From assembly GCA_002427885.1 (NCBI GenBank), contig DIZI01000017.1:29879-93878 (forward strand): a stretch of 64,000 bases of DNA, given 5' to 3'. How positions within the stretch are numbered: the stretch's first letter is position 1; each line of letters starts with the position of its first letter. Source of the DNA: Paludibacter sp. UBA6032. Lineage in GTDB: Bacteria > Bacteroidota > Bacteroidia > Bacteroidales > Paludibacteraceae. Position numbers and translations under genes: made by a program. Shown here piece by piece: positions 45,100-52,563 of this stretch. A model generated the notes under the pieces. It was not told where the DNA came from. It made no database searches and worked only from the letters and a program-made list of their open reading frames with translations.

Positions 45100-45855
45100 A
45101 TGACTTACGATACCTTTCAGCAACTGAATTACTTATGGATGGCTGTAGCAGTCATTATATTTACAGTATTGATAAAAGTCACAGCCCCATACGGCAGACA
45201 TACATCAACCCATTGGGGTCCGCAAATAAGCAACCGGCTAGGCTGGGTACTTATGGAAATTCCGGGTATGACCGTTGTGATATTTTTTGTTTTGACGAAT
45301 CTACCCGTTCAAAATGCTGTAACATATATATTGGTATCGTTCTATATATTTCATTACATAAACCGTACATTCATTTTTCCGTTCCGCATCCACACCAAAG
45401 GAAAAAAGATGCCGTTAGTCATTACCTGTATGGCGGTTTGCTTTAATCTTGTAACTGGTTTTTTGCTTGGATATTATTTTGGACACTTTGCCCATTATGC
45501 CGGCAGTTATTTCGCACAAGCGAATTTCATAGTCGGGGCATTGCTATTTTCTGCGGGAATGTACATCAACTGGAAATACGACAACAAGTTGATTCACCTC
45601 CGACAACCCGGCGATACTAATTATGTCATACCGGTTGGCGGATTATTTAATTTTGTGAGTTGCCCAAATCTTCTCGGTGAAATCTTTGAATGGACCGGTT
45701 TTGCCATCTTATGTTGGAACCTGCCAGCCCTTTCGTTTTTGGTGTGGACGGTTGCTAACCTCATTCCACGCGCACTTTCACATCACAAATGGTATAAACA
45801 CCGATTTGCCGATTATCCTGCCAGACGGAAAGCAGTTTTCCCTTTTATCCTGTAA
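45100..45855 (+). CDS. 3-oxo-5-alpha-steroid 4-dehydrogenase (SRD5A)-family membrane protein
   Basis: A 251-residue multi-spanning protein with about six hydrophobic segments. The pattern fits the steroid 5-alpha-reductase C-terminal family: YIFHYINRTFIFPFRIHTKGK near residue 82, a GAL-x-FSAGMYINWKYDNKL segment, VIPVGGLFNFVSCPNLLGEIFEWTGFAI near 175-205 and the ending HKWYKHRFADYPARRKAVFPFIL. Members reduce the 4,5 double bond of steroids or polyprenols with NADPH. The natural substrate in this bacterium is unknown. It appears to be a single-gene unit. Confidence 0.88.
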   Translation: MTYDTFQQLNYLWMAVAVIIFTVLIKVTAPYGRHTSTHWGPQISNRLGWVLMEIPGMTVVIFFVLTNLPVQNAVTYILVSFYIFHYINRTFIFPFRIHTKGKKMPLVITCMAVCFNLVTGFLLGYYFGHFAHYAGSYFAQANFIVGALLFSAGMYINWKYDNKLIHLRQPGDTNYVIPVGGLFNFVSCPNLLGEIFEWTGFAILCWNLPALSFLVWTVANLIPRALSHHKWYKHRFADYPARRKAVFPFIL

Positions 45856-46072
45856 TTTTGCAAACATGTTTTTCCTATCCATCTAACAATTTTACGATTG
45901 TATTACTGCGAAGACTCAAAGATGTGACATTTTTTACTTGCATCAATTTTATACCACTTATAAGTTGGGAAGATTTAAAAGAATGCTTATGTTTGTGTGG
46001 AAGAAAAAACATCTTCCATTAAGCAATTAAAAAACTCATTATCAACACAAGTATTTTATTAAAAATTCAGAC

Positions 46073-48691
46073 ATGAAGCATAAATTATTATTACTGGTGA
46101 TACTAATCTCAGGCGGGTTATTGAATATTTATGCCCACTCCGGGAATAAAAAACCGGATAAACCCATTCAGTTGCCTTATAACCGGATGATTCAACCGGC
46201 CGGGAAACTGATTATCATGGGCGATTCAACCAAAGAAAACCACGCATTGGATTGTGCCTTGTCGCCCGACAAAAAATGGCTGGCAGTAGAGGAAAGATAC
46301 AGTATCGTAATTATAAATACCGGAAAGAATGAAGTTGCACATACATTTCGTATGGAAAATATCCCTGAACTAAAAAGTGCCATGAATACTTACTCCGGGG
46401 TTTGCTGGTACAGGAAAAATAATGTGGACTATATACTTTTCAGCACTTCGTTGAGCAATTCGGAATCGTATGTTGTACAATTAAAATGGAATGGGAACAA
46501 TGCCAGCGTATCCAAACTATTCAATTTCAAAGCCGTGCTACCCTCAAAACTTGCAATTCCCAATGAATTATTAATCCGGCACGAGAACGGGCGTGATTAT
46601 TTATATGTAATACTTAATGGGAACAATCAATTAATAAAAAAAGACTTGCTCACTGGCGAAACCGTTTGGACAAAAAACACCGGTGTTGCACCTTACGGGT
46701 TAACTATCGCTCAAAACAAAATCTATGTAACGAATTGGGCCGGACGGATTCCCAATCAAAATGATAAAGACCTTGCCGGGGTTCCCTGGGGAATGGCAAA
46801 AATAGACACTGCCACAGCAGCTTGCCGCGAAGGAAGCGTTAGTGTGTATGATCCTTATACAGGAAATCTGATGAAAGAGCTGGTAGTGGGTCTTCATCCA
46901 AATAAAATCATAACTTCACCCGATGAAAATTATGTTTATCTGACCAATTCCAACAGCGACATGGTAAGTGTGATTGAAACGAAAACAGACGTTGTTTCAG
47001 AATCTATATCGTTGCATCTTCAGAAAAATTTCAATAACTATTTTGGAGATATGCCCAATAGCTTGACAATAACTTCCGATGGTAAAACATTGTACGTGGC
47101 AAATGGCATGGACAATGCACTTGCGGTCATTACACTTGGTAAAAATGCATCAACAAAAGGTTCCGAAGAACAGAGCATCATTCAGGGATTTATTCCTACA
47201 GCAGCTTTTCCTTCGTCCATCAGCATTTTAAATAATAAAACGTTGTATGTTACAAACCTCGAATCACTTGGTGCAACTAATGCTTTTGAATTTATTCCAA
47301 ACCATTCACCCGTGTTTAATTCCCATCATATGTTGGCTTCTGTTTCGGCAATACCCGTTCCCTGGGAAAAAAAACTTGCAGATTATACTAAAACAGTTAT
47401 CGCATGTAACCAACTGGAACGTTTAAAATCGGTTCAATTACCTCCAAGAACTAACATATTGCCAAAACCTCTACCAGAACGAATCGGAGAACCTTCTGTT
47501 TTCAAACATGTATTGTATATTATCAAAGAAAACCGGACCTACGACCAACTTTTAGGCGATGTTGCCAAAGGGAACGGAGACTCTTCACTATGTGTTTTCG
47601 GCGAAAAAGTCACGCCAAACACACATCAACTGGTCGAACAGTTTCAACTGATGGATAACTTTTTTGTATCCGGAAAATGTTCCGCCGAAGGTCACAGTTG
47701 GACCGATGCATCGATAGTTACCGATTATATTGAAAAAAATGTCAGGGCATGGTTTCGCAGTTATCCTCATGTATTGAATGATGCATTGGGTTATCCTCCT
47801 ACAGGATTTATATGGGACAATGCCCGCAAACACGGGGTTAGTTGCCGTATTTACGGCGAAGCTGCAATTCCTGTTTTCGATAATGCACTAACATGGAATG
47901 ATGTCTATTCAGGATTCATTGCCGGCAAACCTTTTAATTTTAACAACAAAACCACTTTAAATACTGTCAAAGAATTATTATCCGACAGTTATCCGGGATA
48001 CGACGGACATAAAATACCCGATATTTTACGGGCAAAAACATTTATCAAAGAATTACATCAATACGAATCAATGGAAGGTGATAGCTTACCTCAATTGATG
48101 GTCATGGCACTTCCAAACGACCACACCTCCGGCACTAGACCCGGCTTCCCGACTCCACGAGCCATGGTTGCCGATAATGATCTGGCTCTCGGACAAATTA
48201 TTGAGGCTTTAACACGCAGTAAATTCTGGAAAAATACCGTTGTTTTTATTGTGGAGGACGATTCACAGGATGGATGGGATCATGTTTCGGCATATCGGAC
48301 TGCTGCTATGGTCATCAGTCCTTATTCAAAAATTACAAATTCAATACATACTGCGTACAATCAGCCAGCTATGGTTCGAACCATAGAACAAATACTGGGA
48401 TTGCCCCCAATGAATATTCAAGATGCCATTGCCACCCCAATGTTCGATTGTTTTACAGATACTCCTGACTATACTCCATATATTTCTGTAAAAAATCAAA
48501 TTCCACTGGATGAAATGAATCCACCGCTTACTGCTTTGTCGGACAAAGCCCTGCATTATGCGAAGTTAAGTCTCGAACCTCAGTTCGATGGAATCGATTC
48601 CGGCAATGATGATTTGTTTAACCGCATCCTCTGGTTTACAACTATGGGGAATACTCCTTATTTTGTTCAGCGTTTTAGGGATGATGATTAA
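46073..48691 (+). CDS. Beta-propeller (YncE-like) and phosphoesterase fusion, secreted
   Basis: An 872-residue exported protein with signal peptide MKHKLLLLVILISGGLLNIYA. Residues ~50-400 are a YncE/cytochrome-D1-type propeller with repeats such as GLTIAQNKIYVTNWAG, YVYLTNSNSDMVSVIETKTD and GKTLYVANGMDNALAVI. Residues ~480-860 are a PF04185-type phosphoesterase (phospholipase C / acid phosphatase-like): HVLYIIKENRTYDQLLGD, SAEGHSWTDASIV, VFIVEDDSQDGWDHVSAYRTAAMVISPYSK. The substrate, and whether the propeller binds it, are unknown. No type IX C-terminal domain is seen. Confidence 0.86.
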   Translation: MKHKLLLLVILISGGLLNIYAHSGNKKPDKPIQLPYNRMIQPAGKLIIMGDSTKENHALDCALSPDKKWLAVEERYSIVIINTGKNEVAHTFRMENIPELKSAMNTYSGVCWYRKNNVDYILFSTSLSNSESYVVQLKWNGNNASVSKLFNFKAVLPSKLAIPNELLIRHENGRDYLYVILNGNNQLIKKDLLTGETVWTKNTGVAPYGLTIAQNKIYVTNWAGRIPNQNDKDLAGVPWGMAKIDTATAACREGSVSVYDPYTGNLMKELVVGLHPNKIITSPDENYVYLTNSNSDMVSVIETKTDVVSESISLHLQKNFNNYFGDMPNSLTITSDGKTLYVANGMDNALAVITLGKNASTKGSEEQSIIQGFIPTAAFPSSISILNNKTLYVTNLESLGATNAFEFIPNHSPVFNSHHMLASVSAIPVPWEKKLADYTKTVIACNQLERLKSVQLPPRTNILPKPLPERIGEPSVFKHVLYIIKENRTYDQLLGDVAKGNGDSSLCVFGEKVTPNTHQLVEQFQLMDNFFVSGKCSAEGHSWTDASIVTDYIEKNVRAWFRSYPHVLNDALGYPPTGFIWDNARKHGVSCRIYGEAAIPVFDNALTWNDVYSGFIAGKPFNFNNKTTLNTVKELLSDSYPGYDGHKIPDILRAKTFIKELHQYESMEGDSLPQLMVMALPNDHTSGTRPGFPTPRAMVADNDLALGQIIEALTRSKFWKNTVVFIVEDDSQDGWDHVSAYRTAAMVISPYSKITNSIHTAYNQPAMVRTIEQILGLPPMNIQDAIATPMFDCFTDTPDYTPYISVKNQIPLDEMNPPLTALSDKALHYAKLSLEPQFDGIDSGNDDLFNRILWFTTMGNTPYFVQRFRDDD

Positions 48692-48825
48692 TCAGTCAGT
48701 TTCTTATTCATTATATATATCTGAAACTTTAACTACCGGCAAGATATCATTAAAGATAAAAAAAACTATTTGCGAATAAATATATCGACTTGGTTTCAAT
48801 ATTTTAAAAATACTTTCAAAAATAG

Positions 48826-48856
48826 TTTGTCATTCAAAAATGATTGTCTATTTTTG
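48826..48856 (+). promoter_or_regulatory. Promoter of rpsU (TTTG - 19 bases - TATTTTTG)
   Basis: A near-perfect Bacteroidota promoter: -33 TTTG at 48826-48829, 19-base spacer, -7 TATTTTTG at 48849-48856. The transcription start should lie near 48862, giving about a 43-base leader before the rpsU ATG. Confidence 0.7.
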
Positions 48857-48904
48857 CAGTCCAAAATAAACAAAACAAAATTATACAATAAATACTTAGT
48901 AATT

Positions 48905-49096
48905 ATGATCGTAGTCCCAGTCAAAGAAGGCGAAAACATTGAAAGAGCATTAAAAAAATTCAAACGTAAATTTGAAAAAACAGGTGTGGTCAAAGAACTA
49001 CGTCGCCGTCAATGTTTTGACAAGCCATCCATTGTAAAACGTGATGAAGTAATGCACGCGATTTACATTGAGAAGAAAAATCTTCGCGAAGAATAG
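48905..49096 (+). CDS. rpsU: 30S ribosomal protein bS21
   Basis: A 63-residue small-subunit protein: IVVPVKEGENIERALKKFKRKFEKTG followed by LRRRQCFDKPSIVKRDE and a basic/acidic tail. In Bacteroidia bS21 helps to hide the anti-Shine-Dalgarno of 16S rRNA. There is no purine-rich sequence upstream of its own ATG. A continuous in-frame extension to 48770 spans the promoter and is not coding. It begins the rpsU-xer-hpf unit. Confidence 0.95.
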   Translation: MIVVPVKEGENIERALKKFKRKFEKTGVVKELRRRQCFDKPSIVKRDEVMHAIYIEKKNLREE

Positions 49097-49107
49097 GAAA
49101 TATCCCG

Positions 49108-49132
49108 GGGAAAACTTGTTTCCCTTATTTAT
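49108..49132 (+). terminator. Weak terminator or attenuator after rpsU
   Basis: GGGAAA (49108-49113) pairs with TTTCCC (49119-49124) around ACTTG, followed by TTATTTATTTATT. The short stem and broken T-run suggest partial rather than full termination, leaving some read-through into the recombinase gene. Confidence 0.45.
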
Positions 49133-49171
49133 TTATTCTACCTTCGTTGCAGAATTGTACCTATGGTTATG

Positions 49172-50050
49172 ATGAACGAGTTCCTGCAATATTTACAGTA
49201 TGAGAAGAATTATTCCTCTCATACTGTTTTGTCATATCATACCGACCTTCGTCAGTTTTGTGATTTTTTAGAAATCACCGCCGAGCAATTCGAACCGGCA
49301 AAAGTCAGTTCACAGCAGATACAACAGTGGGTACTTTCACTTATGTCAGATAAAATATCTGCCCGGACATTATCCCGTAAAATATCGACTCTCAAATCGT
49401 TTTGGCGCTTCTTGCTTACCCGTGGATATGTAAATCAAAATCCTACGTTAAAAATTATATTGCCGAAAACAAAAAAGCCCATTCCGGCGTTTTTTAAAGA
49501 CAGCGAAATGGAAATTGTTTTAGATAAAACTTTTCTACCTGATAATTTTGAATCTGTTCGCGATCAACTGATATTGACAGTTTTCTATCTCACTGGAATT
49601 CGACTCGCAGAGCTATTAAATATTGAAGATAAAGATGTAGATTTGACCGATGGTAATTTAAGGGTTATCGGCAAGCGCAACAAACAACGAATGATACCAA
49701 TCAGCAGGATTTTGTGTCAGGATATTGAAAATTACATACAATTGAGAAACAAAAACATTGAAAGCCTTACACCCAATTTATTTATCAGGATTAACGGGAA
49801 GAAAATGTATCCGAAAATGATATATAATTTGGTTCACAATACCATGTCGGAGGTAAGTAGTTTACATAAAAAAAGCCCGCATGTGCTCCGTCATACTTTC
49901 GCCACCAGCCTGCTTAATGGAGGAGCTGATATCAATGCCGTAAAAGAGCTACTTGGTCATAGTAGTTTAGCCGCAACACAAGTTTATACACATACAAGTT
50001 TCGAGGAATTATACAATATATATAAACATGCTCATCCACGAGCAAAATAA
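49172..50050 (+). CDS. Tyrosine recombinase (XerC/XerD family)
   Basis: A 292-residue site-specific recombinase. The N-terminal SAM-like DNA-binding domain has FLQYLQYEKNYSSHTVLSYHTDLRQF; the catalytic domain has the first Arg in FYLTGIRLAELL near residue 150, HVLRHTFATSLLNGG (His-x-x-Arg) near 240, HSS and the nucleophilic Tyr in ATQVYTH near the end. Cytoplasmic chromosome-dimer resolution is likely. The choice between XerC and XerD cannot be made from motifs alone. The annotated ATG at 49163 could add three residues. Confidence 0.92.
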   Translation: MNEFLQYLQYEKNYSSHTVLSYHTDLRQFCDFLEITAEQFEPAKVSSQQIQQWVLSLMSDKISARTLSRKISTLKSFWRFLLTRGYVNQNPTLKIILPKTKKPIPAFFKDSEMEIVLDKTFLPDNFESVRDQLILTVFYLTGIRLAELLNIEDKDVDLTDGNLRVIGKRNKQRMIPISRILCQDIENYIQLRNKNIESLTPNLFIRINGKKMYPKMIYNLVHNTMSEVSSLHKKSPHVLRHTFATSLLNGGADINAVKELLGHSSLAATQVYTHTSFEELYNIYKHAHPRAK

Positions 50051-50053
50051 AAA

Positions 50054-50059
50054 AGGAGG
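50054..50059 (+). promoter_or_regulatory. Consensus Shine-Dalgarno site of hpf
   Basis: AGGAGG lies four bases before the hpf ATG, inside the short spacer after the recombinase stop. Together with porX it is one of two clear SD sites in the window, where most genes have none. Confidence 0.75.
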
Positions 50060-50063
50060 AAAT

Positions 50064-50363
50064 ATGAAACTAAGGATTCAATCCATCAATTTTGATGCAA
50101 CTGCCAGTCTGGAATCTTACATCAACAAAAAATCGTTGAAGTTAGAAAAGTTTTTTGATGAAATATTGAATGTAGAAGTTTATCTAAAGGTCGTAAAACC
50201 CGAGTCCGCTACCAATAAAGAAGCCGAAATAAAAGTTTCAATCCCGAATGTAGACTTTTTTGCTTCCAAAACCTGTGATACATTTGAAGAAGCAGTTGAC
50301 CTAACCCTTGATGCTCTGGAAAAACAAATGCGTAAATATAAGGAAAAAGCTACTAATAAATAA
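50064..50363 (+). CDS. hpf: Ribosome hibernation promoting factor, short form
   Basis: A 99-residue HPF/RaiA-family protein (MKLRIQSINFDATASLESYINKKSLKLEKFFDEILNVEVYL, then the KVSIPNVDFFASKTCDTFEEAVDLTLDALEKQMRKYKEK core). It stabilises inactive ribosomes under stress. Only the short N-terminal domain is present, so dimer formation would need another factor. The ATG at 50064 is supported by the SD. An upstream in-frame ATG overlapping the recombinase is rejected. Confidence 0.92.
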   Translation: MKLRIQSINFDATASLESYINKKSLKLEKFFDEILNVEVYLKVVKPESATNKEAEIKVSIPNVDFFASKTCDTFEEAVDLTLDALEKQMRKYKEKATNK

Positions 50364-50380
50364 AATATTGCGGGAAATGT

Positions 50381-50410
50381 TTTGTAGTCCGAAAAATTAT
50401 AGTACATTTG
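50381..50410 (+). promoter_or_regulatory. Promoter of the tRNA-tuf operon (TTTG - 18 bases - TACATTTG)
   Basis: TTTG at 50381-50384 and TACATTTG at 50403-50410 with an 18-base spacer fit the Bacteroidota consensus. Transcription would start near 50415, within the following hairpin. Confidence 0.6.
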
Positions 50411-50412
50411 CA

Positions 50413-50446
50413 AGCCGTTTGAATAGCAGTATTTAAACGGCTTTTT
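50413..50446 (+). terminator. Terminator of rpsU-xer-hpf overlapping the tRNA-operon start
   Basis: AGCCGTTT (50413-50420) pairs with AAACGGCT (50435-50442), extended by GAAT/ATTT to about 12 pairs, with an AGCAGT loop and TTTT after it. It would terminate the upstream unit, while the promoter at 50381 restarts transcription at its very base. Confidence 0.7.
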
Positions 50447-50477
50447 CACCGGTAAAAGTCTTATGAAATAGCACTTT

Positions 50478-50551
50478 GCCTCTTTAGCTCAGTTGGCCAG
50501 AGCACGTGATTTGTAATCTCGGGGTCGTTGGTTCGAATCCGACAAGAGGCT
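50478..50551 (+). tRNA. trnT-TGT: tRNA-Thr (anticodon TGT)
   Basis: 74-nt cloverleaf: acceptor GCCTCTT pairs with AAGAGGC, T discriminator; anticodon loop TTTGTAA with anticodon TGT. T-arm GGTTCGAATCC is present. CCA is not encoded. First tRNA of the cluster upstream of tuf. Confidence 0.95.
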
Positions 50552-50587
50552 CAACGATCTTTATTTGATTACCAAATGGAAAATAAT

Positions 50588-50670
50588 GGGTAGTTACCAA
50601 AGTGGCCAACTGGGGCTGACTGTAACTCAGCTGTCTTTCGACTTCGGAGGTTCGAATCCTTCACTGCCCA
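50588..50670 (+). tRNA. trnY-GTA: tRNA-Tyr (anticodon GTA)
   Basis: 83-nt type II tRNA with a long variable arm (TGTCTTTCGACTTCGG region), as expected for tyrosine. Acceptor GGGTAGT pairs with ACTGCCC (one G-U); anticodon arm GCTGA-CTGTAAC-TCAGC gives GTA. CCA not encoded. Confidence 0.95.
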
Positions 50671-50746
50671 CATTACCAATTCATAATTTTTAATTCATAA
50701 TTCACAATTAATTATGCATTATGAATTATGCATTATGAATTAAATT
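50671..50746. repeat. AT-rich palindromic spacer between tRNA-Tyr and tRNA-Gly
   Basis: Contains two copies of GCATTATGAATTA in tandem, the palindromic CACAATTAATTATG, and AATTCATAATTTTTAATTCATAATTC. A 17-base word of it (TTCATAATTTTTAATTC) recurs near proB at 40454. Its role may be in tRNA processing or none. Confidence 0.5.
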
Positions 50747-50819
50747 GCGAAAGTAGCTCAGTTGATAGAGCATTAGCCTTCCAAGCTGAGGGTCGCGGGT
50801 TTGAGTCCCGTCTTTCGCT
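50747..50819 (+). tRNA. trnG-TCC: tRNA-Gly (anticodon TCC)
   Basis: 73-nt cloverleaf: acceptor GCGAAAG pairs with CTTTCGC; anticodon arm TTAGC-CTTCCAA-GCTGA gives TCC. T-arm GGGTTTGAGTCCC is complete. CCA not encoded. Confidence 0.95.
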
Positions 50820-50898
50820 CATTAAAATGCGAGACAAAAGTCTGTCGGGACAAGAAGTTATCCCGACGAAGGTGGGAAATCCCTTCTTTCGCTCCATT
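50820..50898 (+). other. tRNA-derived remnant and hairpins between tRNA-Gly and tRNA-Thr
   Basis: This 79-base spacer ends in TCCCTTCTTTCGCTCC, almost identical to the 3' end of tRNA-Gly (TCCCGTCTTTCGCTC), suggesting a degraded tRNA duplicate. It also has a TCGGGA-TCCCGA hairpin (loop CAAGAAGTTA) and a short GGGAAATCCC hairpin. No full cloverleaf can be folded. Confidence 0.5.
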
Positions 50899-50970
<72 letters not shown>

Positions 50971-51027
50971 CAACTTTGTAAGCTTTTAATAAAACATATA
51001 ATTAATTATTTAAATAATCTTTGAGTT

Positions 51028-52215
51028 ATGGCAAAAGAAAAATTTGACAGGTCAAAACCCCACGTTAACGTAGGTACCATTGGACACGTTGACCACGGTA
51101 AAACTACCTTGACCGCTGCAATTACCATGGTACTTGCAAAGAAAGGACTTTCTGAAATGCGTTCTTTCGATTCTATCGATAACGCTCCTGAAGAAAAAGA
51201 ACGTGGTATTACTATCAATACGGCCCACGTTGAATACCAGACAGCGTTGCGTCACTATGCACACGTTGACTGTCCGGGTCACGCCGATTACGTTAAGAAC
51301 ATGGTAACTGGTGCTGCTCAAATGGACGGTGCTATCATTGTAGTTGCTGCAACTGATGGTCCTATGCCTCAAACACGCGAACATATCTTGTTAGCACGTC
51401 AGGTAAATGTTCCTCGTCTGGTTATCTTCATGAACAAATGTGACATGGTTGATGATCCAGAAATGTTGGAATTAGTAGAAATGGAAATGCGTGAATTGCT
51501 TTCATTCTATGATTTTGATGGTGACAATACTCCTGTAATTCAAGGTTCAGCTCTTGGAGCTTTGAACGGCGAACCACAATGGGAAGATAAAGTAATGGAA
51601 TTAATGGATGCAGTTGATACATGGATTTTATTGCCAGAGCGTGCAGTTGATAAACCATTCTTGATGCCTGTTGAAGATGTATTCTCGATCACTGGTCGTG
51701 GTACTGTTGCTACAGGTCGTATTGAAACAGGTAAGATCAAAACTGGTGAAGAAGTTCAAATCATTGGATTAGGTTCGGGTGCACTCAAATCAGTTGTAAC
51801 CGGAGTTGAAATGTTCCGTAAAATTTTGGATGATGGTCAGGCTGGTGATAACGTAGGTTTATTGCTTCGTGGTATCGATAAAGAAAGCATCAAACGTGGT
51901 ATGGTTATCACACACCCCGGAAAAGTAACACCTCATACTACTTTCAAGGCTGCAGTTTATATCTTGAAAAAAGAAGAAGGTGGACGTCATACTCCATTCC
52001 ATAACCGTTACCGTCCTCAATTCTATATTCGTACATTGGATGTAACTGGTGAAATCACTCTTCCTGAAGGAACTGAAATGGTAATGCCCGGTGACAACCT
52101 CGAATTAACTGTAACATTAATCTACCCTGTAGCTTGTAGCGTTGGTCTACGTTTTGCTATTCGTGAAGGTGGTCGTACAGTAGGTTCCGGACAAATCACT
52201 GAATTGTTAGACTAA
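51028..52215 (+). CDS. tuf: Elongation factor Tu
   Basis: GTPase delivering aminoacyl-tRNA to the ribosome. The 395-residue protein has the P-loop GHVDHGKTTLTAAI near residue 19, the switch II DCPGHADYVKNM, MNKCDMVDD and all three domains. Placement downstream of four tRNAs and upstream of tRNA-Trp-secE is the usual Bacteroidota order. A 57-base leader follows tRNA-Thr. Confidence 0.98.
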   Translation: MAKEKFDRSKPHVNVGTIGHVDHGKTTLTAAITMVLAKKGLSEMRSFDSIDNAPEEKERGITINTAHVEYQTALRHYAHVDCPGHADYVKNMVTGAAQMDGAIIVVAATDGPMPQTREHILLARQVNVPRLVIFMNKCDMVDDPEMLELVEMEMRELLSFYDFDGDNTPVIQGSALGALNGEPQWEDKVMELMDAVDTWILLPERAVDKPFLMPVEDVFSITGRGTVATGRIETGKIKTGEEVQIIGLGSGALKSVVTGVEMFRKILDDGQAGDNVGLLLRGIDKESIKRGMVITHPGKVTPHTTFKAAVYILKKEEGGRHTPFHNRYRPQFYIRTLDVTGEITLPEGTEMVMPGDNLELTVTLIYPVACSVGLRFAIREGGRTVGSGQITELLD

Positions 52216-52221
52216 TATAAT

Positions 52222-52260
52222 AGTTACAAGTTACAAGTAAAATTCTTGTAACTTGTAACT
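52222..52260 (+). terminator. Perfect 16-bp inverted repeat after tuf
   Basis: AGTTACAAGTTACAAG (52222-52237) and CTTGTAACTTGTAACT (52245-52260) form a perfect 16-bp stem with a TAAAATT loop, followed by TATTTTC. It lies between tuf and tRNA-Trp and could be a terminator, an RNase III site or a repeat element. The arms are themselves tandem GTTACAA repeats. Confidence 0.6.
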
Positions 52261-52273
52261 TATTTTCTAATAC

Positions 52274-52346
52274 ACGGGCGTAGCTCAGTTGGTAGAGCAC
52301 TGGTCTCCAAAACCAGGTGTCGGGAGTTCGAGCCTCTCTGCCCGTG
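52274..52346 (+). tRNA. trnW-CCA: tRNA-Trp (anticodon CCA)
   Basis: 73-nt cloverleaf: acceptor ACGGGCG pairs with TGCCCGT, G discriminator; anticodon arm CTGGT-CTCCAAA-ACCAG gives CCA. CCA tail not encoded. Lies 16 bases before secE. Confidence 0.95.
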
Positions 52347-52362
52347 CAAATTCTATTTAAAT

Positions 52363-52554
52363 ATGAAGATAATCAGTTATATCAAAGAGTCGTATACGGA
52401 ATTAGTTCAAAAGGTTTCCTGGCCAACACGTCAGGAACTAACTAATAGTGCAGTGGTGGTATTAATTGCTTCCATCATTATTGCATTAATAGTGTGGCTT
52501 ATGGATGTTAGTTTCGAAGCTATCATGAAATTCATTTACGGACTACTGTCTTAA
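52363..52554 (+). CDS. secE: Preprotein translocase subunit SecE
   Basis: A 63-residue single-span SecE: YIKESYTELVQKVSWPTRQELTNSAVVVL, then a hydrophobic span (residues ~33-53) before FIYGLLS. It is part of the SecYEG channel in the inner membrane. It is nine bases from nusG, the usual pairing. Confidence 0.95.
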   Translation: MKIISYIKESYTELVQKVSWPTRQELTNSAVVVLIASIIIALIVWLMDVSFEAIMKFIYGLLS

Positions 52555-52563
52555 ATTTAATCA

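Noticed and set aside
48770..48904. N-terminal extension of rpsU
   Set aside because: The extension overlaps a textbook promoter (48826-48856); bS21 starts at MIVVPVKEG.
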